Assembly (NCBI GenBank): GCA_028696755.1
Contig: JAQVGK010000022.1
Span: 1 to 14,757, forward strand
Length of the DNA stretch: 14,757 nucleotides
Direction: 5' to 3'
Origin: Bacteroidales bacterium
GTDB lineage: Bacteria; Bacteroidota; Bacteroidia; Bacteroidales; ML635J-15
Shown: one piece after another, positions 1 to 7,564 of the stretch
Layout of the letters: each line of letters starts with the position of its first letter
How positions within the stretch are numbered: position 1 is the first letter of the stretch
Made by a program: the position numbers and the translations under genes
Notes under the pieces: generated by a model
Databases searched by the model: none
What the model was told of the DNA's origin: nothing
The model's input: only the letters and a program-made list of their open reading frames with translations

Positions 1-246
1 ATTCTTGCAATTTATTCGCACATGATTACTTCTCCACTATATCTTGCAAACTATCCAGTAGGACATTTAATCGAGTTCCAGATTGAGCAATATGTAAAGG
101 ATAAAAAATTCTCTGATGAGATTACCAGAATGTTGCTACAAGGTAAAGTTATTCCACAGGCTTGGATGAAAGGCGCTGTTGGTAGCGAAATTTCTGGTCA
201 GCCCACCCTACTGGCGGTGCGTGAGGCTCTGAAAATTATTCTGTAA
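1..246 (+). CDS. C-terminal fragment of an unidentified protein, possibly a gluzincin-type metallopeptidase
   Basis: The reading frame is open from base 1 (ATT CTT GCA...) to the TAA at 244-246. At least 81 residues therefore belong to a gene that begins before the window, and the ATG at 22 is internal rather than a start. The visible part looks like a helical C-terminal segment, with the stretches YLANYPVGHLIEFQIEQY and a terminal AVGSEISGQPTLLAVREAL. It reminds me of the C-terminal end of M3-like/gluzincin metallopeptidases of Bacteroidota, in which a YP-GH-IEFQIE segment is followed by a W-M-AVG helix. No zinc-binding HExxH is inside the window, so this is a resemblance from memory, not a demonstrated assignment. 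The coding call is firm because the frame is open from the edge and ends just before a terminator; the functional call is weak. Confidence 0.7.
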   Translation: MLAIYSHMITSPLYLANYPVGHLIEFQIEQYVKDKKFSDEITRMLLQGKVIPQAWMKGAVGSEISGQPTLLAVREALKIIL

Positions 247-261
247 TTATTGATAGAAATT

Positions 262-291
262 AAGTGCCGGTTTAATTCCGGCATTTTTTTT
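262..291 (+). terminator. Intrinsic terminator after the first gene
   Basis: A perfect 6-bp GC-rich stem, TGCCGG (265-270) with CCGGCA (278-283), surrounds a 7-nt loop and can be extended by AAG/TTT pairing to 262 and 286. A run of T follows at 284-291. It starts 15 bases after the plus-strand stop codon and ends at the stop codon of the convergent thioredoxin-like gene. It probably ends plus-strand transcription; on the minus strand the T-run is poor. Confidence 0.8.
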
Positions 292-613
292 ATCCTAAGA
301 TTTCTTTTAGGCGACTAAAATCTGTTTCCAACTTTGCAAGATCAACAAATCTTAACATGCTGATAATCTCCTGATTATCGAAATAAACTTTGAGAGCAGG
401 AACGGTAAGAACCATATTTTGAGCAGCAATATCAGGATACTCGTAGCAGTCAACAATAAATAACTCGACTTGCCATAATTCTGTCTTTTTTACTAATTGA
501 GGTAAAAGCGAGTCACAAACCGAACATCTATCATTTTTAAAATAAATGAAAGTAAAATTATCGCGCGAACGCAGTTTATCGAACTGTTCCTGATTAGTGA
601 TTAAATTATTCAT
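290..613 (-). CDS. Thioredoxin-fold protein with a CSVC active site
   Basis: This is a small protein of 107 residues from the ATG at 613-611; a TTG three codons upstream is a less likely start. It has the thioredoxin layout: beta strand TFIYF (21-25), a CxxC motif Cys30-Ser-Val-Cys33, a strand VELFIVDCY, and a cis-proline segment TVPAL with Pro72. No signal peptide is visible, so it should be cytoplasmic. CSVC is not the classical CGPC of thioredoxin, so the redox partner and potential may differ; it could be a disulfide reductase or a stress-related thioredoxin-like protein. The start codon lies inside the end of ispF (8-bp overlap, ATGAATAA), which suggests translational coupling. Coding and fold are secure; the specific role is unknown. 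Confidence 0.85.
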   Translation of the reverse strand: MNNLITNQEQFDKLRSRDNFTFIYFKNDRCSVCDSLLPQLVKKTELWQVELFIVDCYEYPDIAAQNMVLTVPALKVYFDNQEIISMLRFVDLAKLETDFSRLKEILG

Positions 614-1088
614 TTTTTGCAATTAAAACAACAGCCTGGGCGCTAACGCCTTCTTCCCTACCTTCGAAACCAAGTCCCTCGGTTGTGGTAGCCTTTACCG
701 AAACATTTTCGGCATCGGTGCAAAGGACAGCCGCAAGAGTTTTCGACATTTCAGGAATAAAATCCTTAACTTTAGGTTTTTGCAGACTTATCACCGAATC
801 AATATTAACGACATGCCATCCTTTCGAATTCAACAATTCGTTGGTTCTCCTGAGTAAAATTTTGCTATCAATACCCTTGTAGGCCTTGTCATTATCGGGA
901 AAGTTATAACCAATATCTCTAAGATTTGCAGCACCAAGCATAGCATCACAAATTGCATGAATTAAAACATCACCATCAGAGTGAGCGACACAACCTTTTG
1001 AATGTGGAATTTTTACTCCTCCAAGCCAAAAATCAAGGTCTGGAGCTAAAACGTGAACATCGTAACCGATACCAACTCTAATATTCAT
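606..1088 (-). CDS. ispF: 2-C-methyl-D-erythritol 2,4-cyclodiphosphate synthase
   Basis: IspF converts CDP-ME 2-phosphate to the cyclic diphosphate MEcPP with release of CMP in the non-mevalonate (MEP) isoprenoid pathway; it is a cytoplasmic zinc-dependent trimer. From the ATG at 1088 the product is 160 residues, the usual family length. Visible family features are GIGYDVH with metal ligands Asp10 and His12, HSDGDVLIH with the third ligand His44, the substrate loop DIGYNFPDND...KGIDS, and the C-terminal signature KATTTEGLGFEGREEG. A longer frame reaching a TTG at 1124 would intrude into porV and has no family support. One base separates the porV stop from this start, and the downstream thioredoxin-like gene overlaps its stop, so all three are probably co-transcribed. 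Its presence indicates use of the MEP pathway. Confidence 0.97.
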   Translation of the reverse strand: MNIRVGIGYDVHVLAPDLDFWLGGVKIPHSKGCVAHSDGDVLIHAICDAMLGAANLRDIGYNFPDNDKAYKGIDSKILLRRTNELLNSKGWHVVNIDSVISLQKPKVKDFIPEMSKTLAAVLCTDAENVSVKATTTEGLGFEGREEGVSAQAVVLIAKNE

Positions 1089-1089
1089 C

Positions 1090-2346
1090 CTAGCTCTTTT
1101 CCGACGACAAACCGCCAATGTCAAAGATAAGAGTAAATCTTAAGGTATTCTGTAAAGGATTAGCTTGAGTAGTTGGGATTAGATAAGCGAAATCGAGGCC
1201 AAAAACGTTCATTTTTAATCCTGCACCTAGAGTAAAATATTTACGATTTCCTTTGTATTCGTGTTCGTTAAAGTATCCCAGACGGAGTGCAAAAAGTCTG
1301 TCGTACCAATACTCAACGCCAGCAGAGATTGTAAATTCAGCCATTTCCTCACGAAAAGGAGAAGCCTGACCATCTTTTACGAAAGGAGTAGCTACGCCAG
1401 GAGCATCGTACCAAGATTGGAATATAGCACCTCCGATGGAGATTTTTGGATCTTTTCCATATTTTATAATTTCATCACTTGGCAAAACAGTATCCCCATT
1501 CGGCAAAACCTCACCTGCATTGTAATATACTGGAGGTGTTGGAACTAAAAGCTTGTTAACATCGCAAGTCACCATAAACTCATTATGATCATCCAATGCT
1601 ATAACGTAACCAATACCTGTTCTGAAGTTTGTTGGGATAAAGTCTCTATACTCGTTTGTAGTGTACGAAATTTTTGCACCAATATTAGAAATATTCAATC
1701 CCCACATTAAAGTACTTTTCAAACCTCCGAGTTCAATTTCATCGTTAAAATAGTAAAAAGACACGTCAGCAGCAACAGTTTTACCTGGGGAAGACTCTTG
1801 TCCCTGCACTTCAATTCCGCCGGTAAGATTTGAATAAATAAATCTCATAGCCACAGAACCCGAGAATTTTTCGCCTAACAAACGGCTGTATGCCATATCA
1901 ATAGCAAATTCGTGTGGAGTAAAATCTCTTAACAAGGCATTATTAATATCACGGAACTGAATGCTTCCAAGGTCGAAATATAATAATGATGCACTTAATA
2001 CATTTTCTTTATTAAAACGTTTGTATCCCGAAACATAAGCTAGATTCATATCCGAGACCAACTGACGTAACCATGGAGTGTACGAAATAGAAACACCTAC
2101 ATCATTTTGAATAAAACTGTACTTAGCAGCATTCCAATGTAACGAATTTACATCTGGAGTTGTTGCTACACCTGCATCACCTAAGCCACCAGCTCTTGTA
2201 TCCGGCGCAATCAGCAAAAATGGAACGGTTGTAGTAATTGTATTTGGCGCATCCCTTCCAATCACGTCGTTGTTTGTTACCTGAGCATTAAGAGTAAACA
2301 CTGATACTGTAATAAATAACAGTCCTGCAATCGCTTTTCTTATCAT
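1090..2346 (-). CDS. porV: T9SS outer-membrane protein PorV (LptO)
   Basis: PorV is an outer-membrane beta-barrel of the FadL/OmpP1-like family. It receives T9SS cargo from the SprA translocon and delivers it to the sortase PorU. The 418-residue product has a signal peptide (residues 1-21, cleavage likely after LNA before Gln22). It also has the diagnostic N-terminal segment: VPFLLIAPDTRAGGLGDAG followed by VATTPDVNSLHWNAAKY. The remainder alternates short amphipathic beta strands and ends in FTLIFDIGG a few residues before the stop. A loop around VPTPPVYY-GEVLPNGDT and SWYDAPGVATPF is of the kind seen in PorV proteins. The ATG at 2346 fits the signal peptide exactly. It heads the cluster porV-ispF-thioredoxin-like, and porU lies upstream in the same direction, separated by a 229-bp spacer with a palindromic element. 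Confidence 0.95.
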   Translation of the reverse strand: MIRKAIAGLLFITVSVFTLNAQVTNNDVIGRDAPNTITTTVPFLLIAPDTRAGGLGDAGVATTPDVNSLHWNAAKYSFIQNDVGVSISYTPWLRQLVSDMNLAYVSGYKRFNKENVLSASLLYFDLGSIQFRDINNALLRDFTPHEFAIDMAYSRLLGEKFSGSVAMRFIYSNLTGGIEVQGQESSPGKTVAADVSFYYFNDEIELGGLKSTLMWGLNISNIGAKISYTTNEYRDFIPTNFRTGIGYVIALDDHNEFMVTCDVNKLLVPTPPVYYNAGEVLPNGDTVLPSDEIIKYGKDPKISIGGAIFQSWYDAPGVATPFVKDGQASPFREEMAEFTISAGVEYWYDRLFALRLGYFNEHEYKGNRKYFTLGAGLKMNVFGLDFAYLIPTTQANPLQNTLRFTLIFDIGGLSSEKS

Positions 2347-2369
2347 CTTAATTTGTTTGAATTTTTTTA

Positions 2370-2401
2370 CAAATATATTACAAAATCTTTTAAGTTAACA
2401 A
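2370..2401 (-). promoter_or_regulatory. Putative Bacteroidota-type promoter for porV
   Basis: Read on the minus strand, TATATTTG (2377-2370) matches the TAnnTTTG -7 element of Bacteroidota. A TTG lies 21 bases upstream (2401-2399), in the range expected for the -33 element. Transcription would begin about 10-17 bases before the porV ATG at 2346. The region is very AT-rich, so chance matches are likely; this is a proposal only. Confidence 0.4.
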
Positions 2402-2466
2402 CTTAAGTTTAGAAACGTTCAATTTTTAGTTTTATTGTTTGTGAAAGTTTTAATTATTTTAAGCTA

Positions 2467-2559
2467 GCATTAAGACCTGTCAGTATCTGAAAGATCTGAC
2501 AGTGTCGCAATTTCGTAGCGACACTGTCAGGTTCTTTGAACCCTGACAGGTCTTGATGC
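2467..2559. repeat. Nested palindromic (REP/MITE-like) element between porU and porV
   Basis: An outer inverted repeat pairs 2467-2483 with 2543-2559 (17 bp, one mismatch; core AAGACCTGTCAG/CTGACAGGTCTT). Inside it sit three hairpins: a small ATCT-GAA-AGAT at 2485-2495, a perfect 13-bp stem CTGACAGTGTCGC (2496-2508) with GCGACACTGTCAG (2518-2530) around a 9-nt loop, and a small GTTC-TTT-GAAC at 2531-2541. Folded as one strand, this gives a four-way, cloverleaf-like structure. The motif CTGTCAG/CTGACAG occurs four times. The element ends 16 bases after the porU stop and is much more GC-rich than its surroundings. No coding frame, target-site duplication or flanking T-run is evident. I recall CCTGTCAG-type palindromes as common dispersed intergenic repeats in Bacteroidota genomes, so a REP/MITE-like nature is the best guess; a role in porU mRNA 3'-end formation is possible. 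Confidence 0.85.
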
Positions 2560-2575
2560 GGTCAGCCACCTCGTC

Positions 2576-5500
2576 CTAATTAAGAATAACTAGTTTCTCA
2601 AATTTATCAACCACCGCTCCAGTTGGAGATTTTACTTTTACTTTGTAAACATAAACTCCTTTACCAATTTTATCACCATATTCATCTTTACCATCCCAAA
2701 CAATTGGTTCACTTCTGTATCCAGTTGTCATAATGTCAGCTTCGATAGTTTTAACATGTTTTCCAGATACAGTAAATACCTGAATCAGAACATCGAGATT
2801 AACAAAAGGTTGATTATGATCGAAGTAAAATGATGTATTGGTAGAAAATGGATTCGGATAATTAAAGATATGATCGATTACCAATTCTGATGAATTAGCA
2901 ACAATAAAATCGGTAACGGCTTCGCTGCTATTATTTAAAACATCCCAAGCTTTGAGAGTAATAGTATGAGGTCCCATTTCTAACGACGACATAGGATAGT
3001 TAACTTTTCCAGAAGTATAATCATCTTTTTCCGCTTCGTAAAACTTATTAAGAACAATTGCCCCAGCAGTATTTTCATCAATGATTATTGTAATGTCGTG
3101 ACCGATACCGCTACCAACTGTATTAATCCCCGATTCGTCGCTAATATTTGCCAGTAAAATCGGGTTTTCATCAGTAATTCCACCAGGGACAAACTGTTCA
3201 TCATTCATAAATAACTCGATTATGGGCCCATCATTATCAGAGACTGGATTATCAGATGTCCCTCCAATAATAAAGCTTTCGTCATAACCATGAGCCTCAG
3301 TATCAATATTATTGTGCGCATAATAACTAACCTTTCCTTCATCATAAAAATAAGCGATATCTACTGGAACGATAAACTCGAAACTAAAATGTCCGTTAAC
3401 AACCGAAGCTTTACCTTTAAAGATTATATTCTTACGCGCTCTATAATTTAAAGGACTATAACCATCATTTCCACGAGTGGTATAATCCATAATTTTATCA
3501 TAGACAACAGGATAAATAAAACCATTAAAATCGCTGGCAATTGTTCCATCTGGCTTTTTAATAACACCTTCAAAGTTAACCAGTTCCATTGCCGAAACGG
3601 TATCGTTAAAAGCTGCTACATCAATATTATTAATTTTTGTAGTAAATGCCTCGTAGGATGGAACCGAAGGACGCATAGCAGGATCGCCGAGCAAAGTAAA
3701 TACTCGCTTATTTGTATCGCTACCCTGAAGATTTTTTGCATAAGCAACTGAAAGACCAATAGTATTAATTTCACCTTCATCATCGCGCTCAAACAAATTA
3801 TCATAAAACTTGTACGACAACGAAGCATTGCTCGATGAGAAGGCAAGTCGTGTTGTTGAGAACAATGCAATACCGCCACCATCAGGATTTAACAAAACTT
3901 CTTCGCCACCAGAAACAAGGTCGTGATGATCGAAAGGAGTAAACTCACAAGTTGCTGTAACAAATATCGGATATTTGCCAGCATTCTTCCATGTTTTAAT
4001 CATACTGAGGGTTAATATACTCTCATGTCCCCATCCTTTTTCGTTTCCATGACCAATCCAATTAACGACTAAAACACCATTATTGATTATATCATTTATC
4101 GCCTGATTTACATCTGGATATCGATGTCCCTGAACAGTCGATATTTGCTCATAATCATCTAAAAACACCTTGTCAAGATTAAAAACTGGATAAGCAGCTT
4201 CGAGTTGTAGTGCCAAAGTGTTTGATTGAGATTGATGAATAGTTTCACCTCCCTCAGCGTCGTCGGCAACCAATAAAATATTGTTTTTCCAGTTTCCATA
4301 GCTTGTTGGAGAATAATATTCTGTAAGTTTATTTACAAAAGCATTAGCTTCGGTTACTGATTTAACAGGAATACGTCCCACACCCATATCCATATCATGT
4401 GCACCACTTATTGATCCTTCACCATCATCCAGAAAAACATAAAAATCATCAGAAACGTAAGAACTAACTGGAGCAAGAGAGGCTTCGGATTCGTATGTTA
4501 AAATAAAATTGGAAACTGCAGGATCATCCGAAAGATTGTCGTAACTACCATCGCCGAACAATAAGAGATTTTGCGGAAGATTATCTGCCGACGCCCTATC
4601 ATACAGCATCTTAACAAAGTTTCTCATTGCCCCCACATCAGGTGTGCCAGATGAAAACTCATTATAAACCTCTTCTGGCTTAACAATCACTACATTCATG
4701 TCATCATAGTTTTCATGAATACTTTTTACTGTCAATGCCTGGTTATAGAAATCGGGATGAGTTATGATGATTAAATCGGCAGGCTGAAGAGCATGTAAAT
4801 TTTGATTTGTAACAACACCTACATCGTCGCTGCCTTGAAAAACAGGTGAGCTGAATGAAGTTGAAGGATTAAAAACTAAAAAATCTTTAAGATCCGAAGC
4901 ATTATAATTAAAACTTAGTTCAGATCCAGATAAACTGCCCGTAATTTTTAATGAATTAAATCTGTCTGTAATATCCCAGATTACCGTTCCCGAGTTTGCC
5001 CCAGAGATCACATACTTAGCATTTTTACCAGCTTCAACCGATTCGGTATCTCTAAACAATAAATAGCCATTATCGATTATGGTTTTCCTTCTCAATTTGA
5101 CAATAATATTGTCGAGCCAGGCTTTTGAATTCGATGCTGTTTTGTTGTAAGTTATAGAAAAATTAAAATTATCAGATGTTGGAGTGACATCAAAATTCTT
5201 TGTATTGTTAACTCTTGCATACCAATCGGTAGCAGATCCCGAAACCGAACTGATGGTCACAAGAGGTTGAGCTACACCATTAATATATATATTAAAATTA
5301 CTGGCAGCTGAAGATTTTGCCGCAAGATTAATTGTAACTACTGCTAAATCAGAAGTTGATACATTTGGAATGTTGAGAGAAAAATCATGCGTAAGATAAT
5401 AATCGAATTCACGCCAATACATAGTTCTACCCGAACTCATAAGATTTAGCGAGTCTTTCTCAAGGAAAACATAATCATCATAAGTATTTACAGTTTTATC

Positions 5501-6385
5501 AAATGTGGCAACAGATGAAGCTAAAACCGGTTGCTTAAGACTGCCTCGATCCGACACAAAATAATATGCATACTCCGAATAATTGTGAAAATCGTGAGTA
5601 AAAGCAGCCGAAGCACTAAAATTAACACGATGTGGTCCATCTGCATAAAACAAGATATAATCACCCGAATCAAAAACCGAATTTGAATTCTGATCAGCAA
5701 TATAAACCGGACGCTCGGGCAAATCATCAGCAATCACAGTTCCTGCAGTCTTCGGCACCATTCCGCCATAACCAAATACACCTATATTATTCATATTTGT
5801 AAAGCCCATCTCAATCAACTGCTGATAAGTCAATTTATAAATCCCAGATTCAGAAACCTTGATTTTATACCATCTTCCTGATGACATTGCAGAATTGGAT
5901 GCATATTTTGACTGAGATTTAACTTCTGGAACAATGCGATAATTTACTTTATACTCAAAATAAACAAGTCGTTCCAGCTCTCCAGAAGTCGGATTTTTTC
6001 GCAATGGAACCAATTCAAACGAAATAAAATTTTGTTTCCTAAATACAGAAGTCCAGACATGTGCTTCGGTTTCTTCCAAAATTTTATCAACATTCCTAAC
6101 TTGTTGATAATCAGTTTTATTAACAACCTGATAATCAGCTTTTAAGAGTGAAATCGAAACAATCTCGGCCTTATTATTAATAGGTACTCGTTTGTGATAA
6201 ACAGGTAATTCATCTAAAGAACGGTTATACGCACCGTCAAATGATAAAATATCTGATATATTTTTTTCGTTATCAACAAAAGTTTTGTTACTTTGCCAAA
6301 ATATTGAATCTGAAAAGACAATATTTTGAGCTGTTAATAAGTTGTTGATAAAAAGAATAGTAACCAAAAATGCACTTTTTTTCAT
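2576..6385 (-). CDS. porU: T9SS C-terminal signal peptidase/sortase PorU (C25 family)
   Basis: PorU is the surface sortase that removes the C-terminal domain of T9SS cargo and links the cargo to a lipopolysaccharide-type anchor; it works in a complex with PorV. The ATG at 6385 gives 1269 residues and an ideal signal peptide (MKKSAFLV..., cleavage after LTA before Gln20). An upstream TTG at 6415 only adds an unlikely extension. The gingipain-type C25 core is visible: NWIGHG with catalytic His779, VTATCEF with catalytic Cys813 (34 residues apart), and the following FTLLGDPAMRPS. N-terminal parts include SGRWYKIKVSESGIYKLTY, as in other PorU proteins. The last ~100 residues (NYPNPF..., WDGKDEYGDKIGKGVYVY...) are a FlgD-like Ig/T9SS C-terminal domain, which PorU itself uses for export. 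It is divergent from the porP/sprF-family gene. The 1269-residue length is slightly above the ~1150 I recall for Porphyromonas PorU. Confidence 0.96.
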   Translation of the reverse strand: MKKSAFLVTILFINNLLTAQNIVFSDSIFWQSNKTFVDNEKNISDILSFDGAYNRSLDELPVYHKRVPINNKAEIVSISLLKADYQVVNKTDYQQVRNVDKILEETEAHVWTSVFRKQNFISFELVPLRKNPTSGELERLVYFEYKVNYRIVPEVKSQSKYASNSAMSSGRWYKIKVSESGIYKLTYQQLIEMGFTNMNNIGVFGYGGMVPKTAGTVIADDLPERPVYIADQNSNSVFDSGDYILFYADGPHRVNFSASAAFTHDFHNYSEYAYYFVSDRGSLKQPVLASSVATFDKTVNTYDDYVFLEKDSLNLMSSGRTMYWREFDYYLTHDFSLNIPNVSTSDLAVVTINLAAKSSAASNFNIYINGVAQPLVTISSVSGSATDWYARVNNTKNFDVTPTSDNFNFSITYNKTASNSKAWLDNIIVKLRRKTIIDNGYLLFRDTESVEAGKNAKYVISGANSGTVIWDITDRFNSLKITGSLSGSELSFNYNASDLKDFLVFNPSTSFSSPVFQGSDDVGVVTNQNLHALQPADLIIITHPDFYNQALTVKSIHENYDDMNVVIVKPEEVYNEFSSGTPDVGAMRNFVKMLYDRASADNLPQNLLLFGDGSYDNLSDDPAVSNFILTYESEASLAPVSSYVSDDFYVFLDDGEGSISGAHDMDMGVGRIPVKSVTEANAFVNKLTEYYSPTSYGNWKNNILLVADDAEGGETIHQSQSNTLALQLEAAYPVFNLDKVFLDDYEQISTVQGHRYPDVNQAINDIINNGVLVVNWIGHGNEKGWGHESILTLSMIKTWKNAGKYPIFVTATCEFTPFDHHDLVSGGEEVLLNPDGGGIALFSTTRLAFSSSNASLSYKFYDNLFERDDEGEINTIGLSVAYAKNLQGSDTNKRVFTLLGDPAMRPSVPSYEAFTTKINNIDVAAFNDTVSAMELVNFEGVIKKPDGTIASDFNGFIYPVVYDKIMDYTTRGNDGYSPLNYRARKNIIFKGKASVVNGHFSFEFIVPVDIAYFYDEGKVSYYAHNNIDTEAHGYDESFIIGGTSDNPVSDNDGPIIELFMNDEQFVPGGITDENPILLANISDESGINTVGSGIGHDITIIIDENTAGAIVLNKFYEAEKDDYTSGKVNYPMSSLEMGPHTITLKAWDVLNNSSEAVTDFIVANSSELVIDHIFNYPNPFSTNTSFYFDHNQPFVNLDVLIQVFTVSGKHVKTIEADIMTTGYRSEPIVWDGKDEYGDKIGKGVYVYKVKVKSPTGAVVDKFEKLVILN

Positions 6386-6509
6386 AAAATTTAAAAAAAT
6401 TAAAAAAAAACTCAATAATTATTTTTCTAAACGGCAAATTTAGTTTATTATTGTAGTTTATATTTTAGTATTAGAAGAAATTTTATTATAATTGCGCATT
6501 GTTGTTAAG
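6386..6509. promoter_or_regulatory. Divergent promoter region between porU and the porP/sprF-family gene
   Basis: This ~120-bp, extremely AT-rich spacer must drive porU leftward and the porP/sprF-family gene rightward. On the minus strand, TAAATTTG (6442-6435) fits the TAnnTTTG -7 element for porU, though I see no clear -33 TTG. On the plus strand only an imperfect TATATTTT (6459-6466) is present. The porU leader contains two A-tracts on the plus strand, one of nine bases at 6402-6410. No hairpin terminator and no open frame of note are present. Confidence 0.45.
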
Positions 6510-7505
6510 ATGAATATTATGGTCAAACGTTTCATAATCGTGTTAAGTGCCTTATTATTAGGCAGTTGGGGTGCATTATTTGCACAGGATGCACATTTCT
6601 CGCAGTTTTACGCAAACTCGCTTTATCTCAATCCAGCATTTGCTGGGGCAGAAAAATGTCCCAAAGTGAGTCTTAACTACAGAAATCAGTGGCCGGCATT
6701 AGGTCCAACGTATATTACTTATAGTGCATCGTACGATCAGTACTTAAATGCATTACAAGGCGGTGTTGGTCTTCACCTGATGAACGACGTTCAAGGTGGT
6801 GGCGTGATTACAACCACAATGATTAGTGGTATGTACTCGTACACTCTTCCCGTTACAAGAAGATTCTTTGTTGCAGGAGGTTTTCAAGTGTCGTACATCA
6901 TGAAAACCATTAACTGGGACTTTGTTTTCCCAAATATGATTCACCCACTGTACGGACCAATTTATTCATCACTCGAAAATCCAGATATTATTAACAATCA
7001 GCGTAATTATGTTGACTTTTCTGCGGGCTTATTAGCATTTAGCGAAAGAACATTCTTCGGCGTTGCAGTTCATCACTTAACGCAACCATCCGAATCATTT
7101 CTTAGAGGTAGTGATGCTGTTCTTCCAAGAAAATTCACAGCGCACTTTGGAACCGAAGTGCCAATCAATAGTAGTAAATTCCGTAGAGGCGAATTAAAAA
7201 TATCTCCTCAGCTTCTTTTCCACCAACAGGGACAATTCCAACAATTTAACTGGGGTATTTATGTTGCCCGTCGTCAAGTTGTTGCTGGTTTCTGGTTGCG
7301 TCAAAACTTTAACTTCCAGTACGATTCTTTCATTATGCTAGCCGGATTTAAACAAGATAATCTTCGCTTTGCATATAGCTACGACCTTACAGTTTCTCGA
7401 TTAAAGAACTCTACTTATGGTGCTCACGAAGTTTCGGTAGCATTTACCTTTACTTGTCCTGAAAAGAAAACAAAACAAGGAGTTCCTAGATGTCCTTCTT
7501 TCTAA
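6510..7505 (+). CDS. PorP/SprF family T9SS-associated outer-membrane protein
   Basis: Members of this family are outer-membrane beta-barrels. In Porphyromonas PorP is a core T9SS component; in Flavobacterium SprF is needed for surface delivery of the adhesin SprB, and paralogues often sit beside individual cargo genes. The product (331 residues from the ATG at 6510) has a signal peptide cleaved after LFA before Gln26. The family-typical mature N-terminus DAHFSQFYANSLYLNPAFAG follows, then conserved segments such as YRNQWPALGPTYITYSASYD. The C-terminal part carries LAGFKQDNLRFAYSYDLTVS. A TTG at 6492 and an ATG at 6519 are alternative starts; either ATG suits the signal peptide. It lies between porU (divergent) and gldJ (60 bases downstream, same strand). 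Whether it is a true core PorP or a SprF-type accessory cannot be decided from sequence alone, so I give no symbol. Confidence 0.92.
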   Translation: MNIMVKRFIIVLSALLLGSWGALFAQDAHFSQFYANSLYLNPAFAGAEKCPKVSLNYRNQWPALGPTYITYSASYDQYLNALQGGVGLHLMNDVQGGGVITTTMISGMYSYTLPVTRRFFVAGGFQVSYIMKTINWDFVFPNMIHPLYGPIYSSLENPDIINNQRNYVDFSAGLLAFSERTFFGVAVHHLTQPSESFLRGSDAVLPRKFTAHFGTEVPINSSKFRRGELKISPQLLFHQQGQFQQFNWGIYVARRQVVAGFWLRQNFNFQYDSFIMLAGFKQDNLRFAYSYDLTVSRLKNSTYGAHEVSVAFTFTCPEKKTKQGVPRCPSF

Positions 7506-7549
7506 GACAATAAATTATTATGTACAATAGTTATTAATAGTGTATCGCA

Positions 7550-7557
7550 TAAATTTG
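7550..7557 (+). promoter_or_regulatory. Possible -7 promoter element directly upstream of gldJ
   Basis: TAAATTTG is an exact match to TAnnTTTG but ends only 7 bases before the gldJ ATG, so a transcript from it would be leaderless or nearly so. No convincing -33 TTG is seen at the right distance. gldJ may equally be read through from the porP/sprF-family gene, since there is no terminator in the 59-bp gap. Confidence 0.25.
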
Positions 7558-7564
7558 AAATAAT

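Noticed and set aside
1089..1124. Extended ispF start at the TTG at 1124
   Set aside because: It adds a basic 12-residue extension inside porV; the ATG at 1088 gives the standard 160-residue enzyme beginning right before the metal-binding motif.
2496..2530. Perfect 13-bp hairpin read as an intrinsic terminator of porU
   Set aside because: No T-run follows on either strand, and the hairpin is part of a larger nested palindrome; a repeat element or RNA structure is the better description.
3616..6126. Minus-strand frames at 3616-3882, 5521-5733 and 5944-6126
   Set aside because: They lie fully within porU in another frame and show no domain, signal peptide or spacing consistent with a gene.
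6402..6410. Nine-base A-tract in the porU leader as a phase-variation switch
   Set aside because: The region is generally A/T-tract-rich and the tract is not placed between recognisable -33 and -7 elements or in a coding frame; nothing beyond composition supports switching.
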